Shown piece by piece: positions 1-4,900 of a DNA stretch of 7,708 nt. The notes beneath the pieces were generated by a model. It had not been told where the DNA came from. It saw nothing but the letters and a program-made list of their open reading frames with translations, and ran no database searches. The DNA comes from Candidatus Latescibacterota bacterium. GTDB lineage: Bacteria; Latescibacterota; MVCY01. Every line of letters begins with the position of its first letter. The first letter of the stretch is position 1. The stretch covers positions 1 to 7,708 of the forward strand of contig JAUWEO010000080.1 of NCBI GenBank assembly GCA_030608245.1, given 5' to 3'. The position numbers and the translations under genes were made by a program.

Positions 1-261
1 ATTGGCGACCTTTGCCACTTCTACCGGATCTGTGGAACAAAGAGCACAGCTGACAAGAGAGCCACACCTGTCGGCTGACCGGCGTGTCCGACTGGCTACG
101 CCAACAATCAGATAGCCTCTCTGATAAAGTGCCACGGCAAAAGTCGTTCCCACTGCTCCGGCACCAATATAGCTACTTGAGGGGTTTTCATTTTCTAATC
201 CATCTGTGATATGATATTGGACTGGGCTGAACTCCTTGCAGATCGTTCTGTTGAAGCCCAT
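1..261 (-). CDS. Rossmann-fold / DUF2520-type oxidoreductase, 5' part only, probable frameshift near the start
   Basis: The gene runs off the left edge, leaving 87 codons in the frame that begins with ATG at 261-259. That ATG overlaps the stop of the upstream URO-D-family gene by one base (TGATG). From codon 32 the frame reads IGAGAVGTTFAVALYQRGY, a nucleotide-binding GxGxxG loop, then a second beta strand LIVGVASRTRRSA and ...CSTDPVEVAKVAN. This order is typical of proteins annotated as Rossmann-like/DUF2520 (NAD(P)-dependent, pyrroline-5-carboxylate-reductase-like), whose substrates are mostly unknown. The first 30 residues do not look like a Rossmann start. A second ATG at 191-189, in another frame, reads MKTPQVAI up to about 170; one added base there would give MKTPQVAIIGAGAVGTT, a textbook N-terminus. 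I infer that the native start is 191 and that one base is missing near 168-170, by mutation or sequencing error. The family call is likely; the exact function is not. Confidence 0.7.
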   Translation of the reverse strand, partial: MGFNRTICKEFSPVQYHITDGLENENPSSSYIGAGAVGTTFAVALYQRGYLIVGVASRTRRSADRCGSLVSCALCSTDPVEVAKVAN

Positions 262-1493
262 CAACCCAGGTGCCCAAATTCGTAGGCTGCCTCGAACATG
301 GCCTCAATGTTCTCAACGGGAACATCCTGCTGGATATTGTGCACTTGGGTGAATACAAATCCCCCCGTACCGGACGAGAATATCTCGATATTCCCCCTCA
401 CGTGCTCTCGGATCTCCTTGGTTGTGCCCAACGGCAGTACCTTCTGCGTGTCACACCCTCCCCCCCAAAAGACGATCTTTCCTTCAAACTCCTTCATCAG
501 ACGCTCGGGCTCCATGTTCGCGGCAGAGATTTGCACCGGATTCAATATGTCAATGCCGGCGTCGATCCACTCGGGAATATAGCGGTAGATGGATCCGCAG
601 GAATGCAGGTAAGTCTTCCAATTCGTGTGCGTGTGTACCCATTCGCACAACCGTTTGTAGTGGGGCTTGATCATCTCTGTGAAAAGATCCGGCGACAGAA
701 ACTCGCCATTCTGCGTGCCTGCGTCATCCGAGGCCACTCCCCACGCAAAGCAAGAATCGCCGACTGCCTGATGGTAGAGCTGAATACGCTTGATAGTGGC
801 ATCCACGTAACGTGCCATCATTTCATGAGCTGTTTCTTTTTCCGTCATCAACATGCATAGCCATTCATCCAGCGATCCCTGAGTGATGTTATCCGAAAGA
901 AGTGCGCTGAGTCCGATCAATGAAATACTCGCCCCCCACCCAAGAAGAGCCTTATCCGTATTCTCATATAAGAACCGACCCTGTTCTGCAAACATCAGCA
1001 GTTCTTCGTCGGAAACCGTATCGCAGGGGCGAAACGCATCGGGATCGATCCGCGTACCGGCCATAGTTGGACGTATAAAGTCAAAGTAGTATCCGTCTCT
1101 TGGCATCTGTGCGATGTCCTTGCCGTCGGCGCCCTTCAGTATCCAGCTTCCGTTCTTCTTCTCGATTTTTGTGCCGGGCTGAAAGTGGACGTCAAGACCA
1201 CAGAAAAGAGTTTTGCGCACGCCCTCGGAAGCATCCTGTTGCGACCACTGCGCGGTCATCGGTTCCAAAGGGAGAACATCCACATGGAGGCGCTCTACGA
1301 CCTCCATCTCAAGTTCTGCAAGAATCTGCATAGTATCGTGGACCCGCGTAGGACTCCCGATGCCCATACGCTTTTTCAGCTTGTCGTAGGCGACCGCATT
1401 TATCCCCGAAGCACGGATGCCTCCTAAGTCGATCGGCACCCGGTCCGGAGTCTCAAAGTTCACAGCCTTCAATACTCGCTGGCGCGAATTCAT
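261..1493 (-). CDS. Uroporphyrinogen decarboxylase-superfamily protein (MtaA/CmuA-type methyltransferase fold)
   Basis: This 410-residue protein matches the URO-D superfamily (PF01208). The superfamily includes HemE but also cobamide-dependent methyltransferases such as MtaA and CmuA. Visible hallmarks are the N-terminal MNSRQRVLKAVNFETPDRVP block, LHSCGS at about 296-301 (the His-x-Cys pair that binds zinc in the methyltransferases), GGGCDTQ at about 344-350, and VHNIQQDVP near 384-392. These favour the methyltransferase-like branch over true HemE, but no corrinoid protein or other methyltransferase gene is nearby, so the substrate is unknown. Translation could begin at GTG 1499, but GAGGAG lies directly against it; the same Shine-Dalgarno is 5 nt before ATG 1493, which I prefer. 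The gene is cytosolic, intact, and followed without a gap by the Rossmann/DUF2520 gene, so the two are probably co-transcribed. Upstream lies a degraded membrane-protein frame. Confidence 0.85.
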   Translation of the reverse strand: MNSRQRVLKAVNFETPDRVPIDLGGIRASGINAVAYDKLKKRMGIGSPTRVHDTMQILAELEMEVVERLHVDVLPLEPMTAQWSQQDASEGVRKTLFCGLDVHFQPGTKIEKKNGSWILKGADGKDIAQMPRDGYYFDFIRPTMAGTRIDPDAFRPCDTVSDEELLMFAEQGRFLYENTDKALLGWGASISLIGLSALLSDNITQGSLDEWLCMLMTEKETAHEMMARYVDATIKRIQLYHQAVGDSCFAWGVASDDAGTQNGEFLSPDLFTEMIKPHYKRLCEWVHTHTNWKTYLHSCGSIYRYIPEWIDAGIDILNPVQISAANMEPERLMKEFEGKIVFWGGGCDTQKVLPLGTTKEIREHVRGNIEIFSSGTGGFVFTQVHNIQQDVPVENIEAMFEAAYEFGHLG

Positions 1494-1866
1494 GCTCACT
1501 CCTCTTCGCCCGACAATTCCCGTTATTCATTGGTGTTAGATGGAACGATGGAGATTCCTTAGGCGGGTTTTTGCCTAAGATTGCTTTTGCTGGAACGGCT
1601 ATGGCAAGAATAAACAGTATCCAACCCAGCAAGGCCATCGGCTGTAGGCCGTCCGAGATAGTGCAGCTTAATAGAGGCACCAATCCCACAACCAACAGGC
1701 ACCGCCAGGACCCTTTCTCTGCTCTTCTATAGCTTCCCAGGGTTATACCGATAATTGCGGCTCCGTTGTGGCCAGAAGAATACCTCCCGAAACATCCGCA
1801 GCCCCTGCAGCTCCAAGGATGGTGCCCCCAACGGTCCGGTATATCCCGAGAATTCTGATCCCCCAT
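1453..1866 (-). pseudogene. Remnant of a small integral membrane protein, split between two frames
   Basis: I do not recognise a named family. The frame from ATG 1866 has an unconvincing, Cys/Trp/His-rich start, but its middle and end look like membrane protein: an AAIIGITLGSYRRAEKGSW stretch, then hydrophobic CLLVVGLVPLLSC and MALLGWILFILAIAVPAKAI, and a polar tail. The pattern of a hydrophobic helix, then YRR-x-E-x-x-W, then two more helices resembles common small four-helix membrane proteins with an 'RRGERWAWY' motif. A neighbouring minus-strand frame at about 1900-1795 encodes the likely missing first helix (GIYRTVGGTILGAAGAADVS) before hitting a stop. Together they suggest one gene broken by a frameshift around 1780-1800. 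No ribosome site precedes 1866. The 3' end overlaps the URO-D-family start by 41 nt. It may be decay or a sequencing error; coding status is uncertain. Confidence 0.35.
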
Positions 1867-1873
1867 GTTATCG

Positions 1874-1902
1874 AAAATACTATCTGAATATCAAAAAGGC
1901 AA
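1874..1902 (-). promoter_or_regulatory. Weak candidate sigma70 promoter, leftward
   Basis: On the minus strand TTGCCT (1902-1897) and TATTTT (1879-1874) are separated by 17 nt. Each matches 4 of 6 consensus bases. It is placed to transcribe the membrane-protein remnant and the URO-D-family gene, which have no better promoter in the preceding 180 nt. Such matches are frequent by chance in AT-rich DNA. Confidence 0.25.
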
Positions 1903-1992
1903 GAAAAAAACCTATTTGGATTGAGAACAACGGAAAGGCTGAAAGGGAGGATAGAGAGTTGAAGGATAATGAAAAGAGAAGGGAAATACGTT

Positions 1993-2008
1993 GAAATTCG
2001 AGAATTTC
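1993..2008. repeat. Perfect 7-bp inverted repeat, GAAATTC-ga-GAATTTC
   Basis: The two 7-base arms are exact complements around a 2-nt centre. It lies in the gene-free stretch 1867-2047 between the leftward genes and the integrated block. It could be an operator. No gene start sits at a suitable distance, so the role is unknown. Confidence 0.4.
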
Positions 2009-2023
2009 TCCTAACCCAGATTT

Positions 2024-2052
2024 CCCTGCAAATCCGCTTATGCCCTGCAAAT
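2024..2052. repeat. Tandem 10-bp direct repeat (CCCTGCAAAT twice, 19-bp period)
   Basis: CCCTGCAAAT occurs exactly at 2024-2033 and again at 2043-2052. The second copy runs into the left copy of the tRNA-derived repeat. Paired short direct repeats next to an attachment core resemble the arm-type sites of tyrosine recombinases, but this is only positional inference. Confidence 0.4.
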
Positions 2053-2100
2053 AAAAGTGGCGCCCCCTAGAATTGAACTGGGCAGACACGGATTTTCAGT
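2048..2100 (-). repeat. Duplicated 3' part of tRNA-Phe (candidate attachment-site repeat)
   Basis: The segment repeats 4101-4153 in the same orientation: 53 nt with three mismatches (2052/4105, 2068/4121, 2085/4138). It contains the tRNA-Phe 3' portion from the anticodon loop through the T arm and acceptor end, plus 10 nt beyond the gene. Similarity stops abruptly at 2101, one base into the 5' side of the anticodon stem. The fragment lacks the D arm and the 5' acceptor strand and cannot be a working tRNA. A tRNA 3' end duplicated at a distance, with the edge at the anticodon loop, is the classic trace of site-specific integration. Confidence 0.9.
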
Positions 2101-2168
2101 GCAATCAGAGGGGTCATTTCTAACGTTTTAACTCTTCTGAAGAAACAGGGTCAAGCATAAGATTTAGC

Positions 2169-2197
2169 TTGACAAATACGCTATATTTGGCTATTTT
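2169..2197 (+). promoter_or_regulatory. Sigma70-type promoter for the lipoprotein gene
   Basis: A perfect -35 TTGACA (2169-2174) is followed after 17 nt by TATTTT (2192-2197), a 4/6 match to the -10 box. Transcription would start near 2204, leaving a 5' leader of about 115 nt before the ATG at 2320. That leader contains a direct repeat and a palindrome. Confidence 0.6.
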
Positions 2198-2234
2198 AAT
2201 TGTGATGTGTTTTGCCCATTTTTGACCTGTTATA

Positions 2235-2252
2235 GTCACAAATTGGTCACAA
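2235..2252 (+). promoter_or_regulatory. GTCACAA direct repeat, 11-bp period
   Basis: GTCACAA occurs at 2235-2241 and 2246-2252, so the copies lie on the same face of the helix, about one turn apart. The position, just downstream of the predicted transcription start, would suit a repressor acting on the lipoprotein gene. No regulator can be named. Confidence 0.3.
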
Positions 2253-2265
2253 GATTTTTTGTACC

Positions 2266-2288
2266 CAATCAATATTCAATACTGATTG
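2266..2288 (+). promoter_or_regulatory. 23-bp near-perfect palindrome, candidate operator or 5'-UTR hairpin
   Basis: The arms start CAATCA (2266-2271) and end TGATTG (2283-2288). Ten of 11 arm positions pair around a single central base; only the 2272/2282 pair fails. It lies 17 nt before the Shine-Dalgarno sequence of the lipoprotein gene. It could bind a dimeric regulator or form a weak AT-rich stem in the mRNA leader. No T-run follows, so it is not a terminator. Confidence 0.45.
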
Positions 2289-2319
2289 TGCAAGCCCTGA
2301 AAAAAAGGAGGCAAGAAAG

Positions 2320-3255
2320 ATGAGACGTTTAATTACTCTACTGGCGATGGCAATTCTGGGCATAACGCTTTTAACAAGTTGTGCCCGAAAGCCGGAAAAG
2401 GTCAAAATCGGCTACATACCCATAGCCGATTGTGCACAGCTTTATGTTGCGATAGAGAAAGGATTCTTTGAACAAGAGGGATTGGAAATAGAGCTTCTAG
2501 GTTTGGCAGGGGGGGCTAAGATTTTGGAAGCCCTTGCAGCGAGAAGCCTTGATATCGGATTCTCTAATGTTGTGTCCCTTGTTTTAGCAAGAGCAAGTGG
2601 GTTGAATTTTATTGCTCTAACAGGTGGACCAATTGAAGATGGACATCACAAAGAACGTGCCATATTGGTTCGTAAGGATTCTCCAATTGAGTCTGCCAAG
2701 GATTTAGAGGGCAGAATCGTTGCTTTGAACACACGAAGGAACATCATCGAACTCTTCGTAAGGGAATATTTGGAGACGAATAATGTGAATTCGGACAAAG
2801 TGAAATTCATTGAAATTCCCTTTCCAGATATGGAGAGTGTACTGCTTTCCGGCGATGTTGATGCGGTTGCTTCAATTGAACCCTATGTGACGTTTGCCTC
2901 ACTGCATGGGGGGAGTAGAGTTCTTGACTACAATTATGTGGCACTCGAGCCTAAGGTAGAGATATCTGCCTATGTCGTTTCAGAAGGTTGGTTACAAAAG
3001 AATCAAGCCGTAGCAGGTAGATTTATACGAGCTTTTAGTAAAGCAACAGATTATGCTATCGCTCGTGAATCCGAGGTAAGAACGATAATCGCCAAATACA
3101 CCAAACTAGATCAAACGCAATCTCAACAAATTAAACTGCCAACTTTCGGGAAGAAGTTAACGGTCTCCAAACTACAAAAGATGGTTGAGAAGCTATATAA
3201 GAGAGGATGGATAGAAAAATCAATAGATGCGTCTTCCATTATTTATATGGAGTAA
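2320..3255 (+). CDS. ABC-type substrate-binding lipoprotein, NMT1/SsuA/TauA-like
   Basis: This 311-residue protein carries a lipoprotein signal peptide: positively charged MRR, a hydrophobic core, and lipobox LTSC with the lipidated Cys at 21. The mature part begins VKIGYIPIADCAQLYVAIEKG and continues FFEQEGLEIEL, the first lobe of the NMT1/THI5-like family (PF09084), which binds thiamine precursors, sulfonates, nitrate-like or aromatic ligands. DGHHKERAILVRKDSPI at about 107-123, KDLEGRIVALN and SGDVDAVASIEPY near 184 fit the family. Length is normal. It would be anchored on the outer face of the cytoplasmic membrane and deliver ligand to a permease/ATPase pair, but neither gene is present, so it is an orphan. 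AAGGAGG sits 8 nt before ATG 2320, a strong initiation site. The base composition appears more AT-rich than the flanking URO-D gene, in line with acquisition. The ligand cannot be predicted. Confidence 0.88.
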   Translation: MRRLITLLAMAILGITLLTSCARKPEKVKIGYIPIADCAQLYVAIEKGFFEQEGLEIELLGLAGGAKILEALAARSLDIGFSNVVSLVLARASGLNFIALTGGPIEDGHHKERAILVRKDSPIESAKDLEGRIVALNTRRNIIELFVREYLETNNVNSDKVKFIEIPFPDMESVLLSGDVDAVASIEPYVTFASLHGGSRVLDYNYVALEPKVEISAYVVSEGWLQKNQAVAGRFIRAFSKATDYAIARESEVRTIIAKYTKLDQTQSQQIKLPTFGKKLTVSKLQKMVEKLYKRGWIEKSIDASSIIYME

Positions 3256-3271
3256 AAACAGGAGGGTAAAC

Positions 3272-3319
3272 ATGGGTGTGCCGAGTAAAGCTTATCAGTT
3301 CTTGCCAGTGCAAGTCTAG
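3272..3319 (+). pseudogene. 15-codon stub behind a strong ribosome site; possible truncated transporter gene
   Basis: Seventeen bases after the lipoprotein stop, GGAGG (3261-3265) precedes ATG 3272, which opens MGVPSKAYQFLPVQV and then TAG. The ribosome site and spacing are as good as those of real genes here. In substrate-binding-protein operons the next gene is usually the permease, and a start like KAYQFLPV could be a permease N-terminus. I infer that the operon was cut here. The following 60 nt change character (GC-rich, with TAGCC/GGCTA inverted repeats) and lead to the antitoxin gene. A leader peptide is an alternative. Confidence 0.35.
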
Positions 3320-3439
3320 CCTGGGCAAAGGCTAACCACCAGCCCGGCACCGAATCCCACGCACGGCGAAACGCAAAGCGAAACAAGAAGAGACTCAGAT
3401 CGAAGATGAGACCTCAAAAGAAGAGAAGGGGGAAACAAT

Positions 3440-3649
3440 ATGAATGTGAAGGAAGCAAAAGCAGAGGTATTCTGGACGGCTTTCAAGGACCTAAAGAGAG
3501 AAGAAAGGCAATCTGTTGTTGAGAGATTGCTGGAAGACAAAGAATTCAGGGAAGACTTGGTTGACATGGCTATCCTTGAGCAACGTGAGCAGGAACCCTC
3601 ACGCCCATTAGAAGACTATCTTGCTGAACGAGCGAAAAGAGGGAACTGA
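3440..3649 (+). CDS. RelB-like antitoxin
   Basis: This 69-residue acidic/basic helical protein lies directly upstream of a RelE-family toxin, overlapping it by one base (TGATG). The start MNVKEAKAEVFWTAFKDLKREERQSVVERLLED suggests a helical dimerisation or DNA-binding part. The tail ...REQEPSRPLEDYLAERAKRGN resembles the 'EP(S/T)RPLEE.L' tails of antitoxins that wrap around RelE. GGGGG at 3428-3432 stands 7 nt before ATG 3440. In such pairs the antitoxin neutralises the toxin and, with it, represses their shared promoter; no convincing promoter is visible in 3256-3439, so read-through from the lipoprotein promoter is possible. The identification rests largely on position and tail similarity. 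Confidence 0.75.
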   Translation: MNVKEAKAEVFWTAFKDLKREERQSVVERLLEDKEFREDLVDMAILEQREQEPSRPLEDYLAERAKRGN

Positions 3650-3903
3650 TGTCCTACTTGGTCTATCTAAAGCGGTCGGCGGAGAAAGAATTGGACCGCT
3701 TGCCCACGGAGAGTTACAACAGAATAGTAAGCCGCTTGATCTCTCTTAGGGACAATCCTCGACCTGCCAGAGCAAAGAAACTCCACGGACGAGGATGTTA
3801 TAGGATCAGGGTGGGCAACTATCGGATTCTCTACACAATCGATGAATCGGAAAAGAAAGTGGAGGTAGTTTCCATAGCACATCGTAGAGAAGTCTATCGT
3901 TAG
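3649..3903 (+). CDS. RelE/ParE-family toxin
   Basis: This 84-residue basic protein has the full RelE-fold pattern: MSYLVYLKRSAEKELDRLP (first strand and helix), RLISLRDNPRPARAKKLHG, then YRIRVGNYRILYTID and the C-terminal VEVVSIAHRREVYR. The basic and aromatic residues used by RelE to cleave mRNA on the ribosome have plausible equivalents at K43/K44, R52, R54, R79 and Y83, which favours an active RelE-type ribosome-dependent RNase over a ParE gyrase poison, although the two are hard to tell apart by eye. Its start codon overlaps the antitoxin stop, implying translational coupling. In the tRNA-flanked block the pair is the only recognisable stability module. The gene is intact. Confidence 0.9.
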   Translation: MSYLVYLKRSAEKELDRLPTESYNRIVSRLISLRDNPRPARAKKLHGRGCYRIRVGNYRILYTIDESEKKVEVVSIAHRREVYR

Positions 3904-3984
3904 AAACTGATGCGAAAGAGGTACTTTCAATCTAAGCTCAAGCTATTGACTATCTGAACACAAGAAGCTCACGATAGGGGCATA

Positions 3985-4000
3985 GCTCCCTGAAAGGAGC
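3985..4000 (+). terminator. Small hairpin after the toxin gene, doubtful terminator
   Basis: GCTCC and GGAGC form a perfect 5-bp stem around a 6-nt loop, 81 nt after the toxin stop. There is no T-run directly behind it, so intrinsic termination would be weak at best. Nothing else is evident between 3904 and 4100. Confidence 0.2.
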
Positions 4001-4110
4001 GGTTGAGAAATTAGATTTTAGTCACTATTTGGACACCAGAGAGAAAAAGAGCGAAAAGACGAGATGAAGAAGGAGCCGCCAACTCTCTGGAAATCATATA
4101 CAAACAAAAG

Positions 4111-4183
<73 letters not shown>

Positions 4184-4401
4184 ATAATTAAAACAATCAA
4201 TAACTTATAAAAGCTCTTTTTCCACTGATCTGGGGCTGGCTGACTGAAGATATCCAAAGACTTGCCTTCGGCTATCTCCACTTTTCTTTTAGATAGGACG
4301 GTTTCAGCCAATTTTCCAACAGAACAAAGCTGTCTTTTGAACCCACGTTAAGGCTTGCCAAACCCAATGCCCATAAACGGCCTAGACTATTGACCTTCTT
4401 C

Positions 4402-4415
4402 AGGCTTGCAAGCCT
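4402..4415. repeat. Perfect 14-bp palindrome AGGCTTGCAAGCCT at the tRNA transcription start
   Basis: The sequence is its own reverse complement. It starts about 8 nt after the -10 box, so it covers roughly +2 to +15 of the tRNA precursor. It could be an operator or a 5' stem. A related GGCAAGCCTTAAC sequence recurs on the minus strand around 4351. Confidence 0.45.
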
Positions 4416-4423
4416 TCTGACTA

Positions 4424-4452
4424 AGTATAAAGTATCTGCGGCATTTTGTCAA
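4424..4452 (-). promoter_or_regulatory. Near-consensus sigma70 promoter for tRNA-Phe
   Basis: On the minus strand a perfect TTGACA (4452-4447) is separated by exactly 17 nt from TATACT (4429-4424), 5/6 for the -10. It points to the tRNA-Phe gene, with a predicted start near 4417. It begins 12 nt after the stop codon of the excisionase-like gene. This is the strongest promoter in the window. Confidence 0.75.
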
Positions 4453-4463
4453 GACCTTTTTGC

Positions 4464-4672
4464 TTAAAACGGGACAGGTTCAACCGTCCGTTCTTTTAGC
4501 CAAGATTCAATCGCCTCAGGGCGAAATCGGACACATCGGCCAACCCTGACAAATGGGATCTTTTTTTGGGAGCCCCAGCTGTCTATAGTGTAGACCTTAA
4601 GTTCCAAATACTCAGCCAGTTCGCGCTTATATTTAAGAGGTGTCTTGGGTTGATCTCAGTCATCAGATGCAT
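4464..4672 (-). pseudogene. Excisionase-type helix-turn-helix protein, frameshifted at the 5' end
   Basis: A minus-strand frame open from 4655 to the TAA at 4466-4464 encodes 63 residues with the MerR/Xis-like pattern of HTH_17 (PF12728): KRELAEYLELKVYTIDSW, then QKKIPFVRVGRCVRFRPEAI and ESWLKER. In complete proteins this winged helix directs excision (recombination directionality factors) or regulates transcription. The frame has no usable start: a TGA stands at 4658-4656 and no ATG, GTG or TTG precedes the first helix. ATGs at 4672 and 4663 (MHLMTEINP) lie in the adjacent frame, behind a weak AAGG. One missing base between about 4657 and 4630 would join them. I therefore call it a frameshifted gene, or a sequence error. 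It sits just upstream of the tRNA promoter, outside the island bounded by the repeats, and continues the strand of the lexA operon. Confidence 0.65.
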
Positions 4673-4683
4673 ATACCTTGTGT

Positions 4684-4884
4684 TTAAGCTGTTTTGTAGA
4701 GAAACAATGCTATAGACTCCCTGAGAGCATCTGCTTTTTCTCTTTCATTAGAGTTGAGATCTTTAGGAATGCTGAAGTTATTTGTCCGTCAAGGCAAGTG
4801 GGTGCAAAAGCAGGTTAACGTCTCTCCCATCTTTCCTCTAATGTATTTTTCTGTTTTCTCTGAGATAGCATCAAGTCCTACCAT
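4684..4884 (-). pseudogene. Small unknown gene with one in-frame TGA
   Basis: Starting at ATG 4884, 17 nt after the DUF72 stop and behind an AAGGA ribosome-site-like sequence, the frame reads MVGLDAISEKTEKYIRGKMG and continues ...LTCFCTHLP. It then meets TGA at 4791-4789 and stays open for another 34 codons (RTNNFSIPKDLNSNEREK..., ending ...SIALFLYKTA, TAA). The second half keeps protein-like composition, with a charged helix and a hydrophobic end, so this is probably one 66-codon gene with a nonsense change (for example TGG to TGA). The alternative is a real 31-residue peptide followed by chance open frame. I recognise no family. Confidence 0.4.
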
Positions 4885-4900
4885 TTCTTTCCTTTGCCAC

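Larger units (their letters stand above)
4184..4463 (-). other. Long transcribed leader of tRNA-Phe, no assigned gene
   Basis: The stretch contains the tRNA promoter and about 230 nt of leader. Two minus-strand frames of about 57 codons are open: one ending TAG near 4262 with ...SFVLLENWLKPSYLKEKWR, and one running into the tRNA 5' end with ...SLDIFSQPAPDQWKKSF. Neither has a good ATG and ribosome site, and I match neither to a family. An unrecognised small RNA processed from the tRNA precursor is possible; a search against RNA families would decide. Confidence 0.4.

Noticed and set aside
270..1427. Several plus-strand open frames across this interval
   Set aside because: They are antisense to the intact URO-D-family gene, have no family-like motifs or ribosome sites, and reflect its codon pattern.
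1558..1579. CTTAGGC/GCCTAAG hairpin with a T-rich loop as a terminator
   Set aside because: The T-run is in the loop rather than after the stem, and the hairpin lies within the degraded membrane-protein frame.
1880..2089. Minus-strand open frame of 69 codons
   Set aside because: Low-complexity Ser/Leu/Phe composition, no ribosome site, and it runs into the tRNA-derived repeat.
2101..2319. Riboswitch (for example TPP) ahead of the NMT1-like gene
   Set aside because: I could not find the conserved core of a thiamine-pyrophosphate element; only a palindrome and a short direct repeat are visible.
3316..3567. Minus-strand 83-codon open frame
   Set aside because: Antisense to the antitoxin start, serine-rich shadow translation without a ribosome site.
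4789..4791. TGA read as selenocysteine or as a reassigned sense codon
   Set aside because: TGA is the normal stop of the URO-D and antitoxin genes here, and no SECIS-like hairpin is evident directly after the codon.
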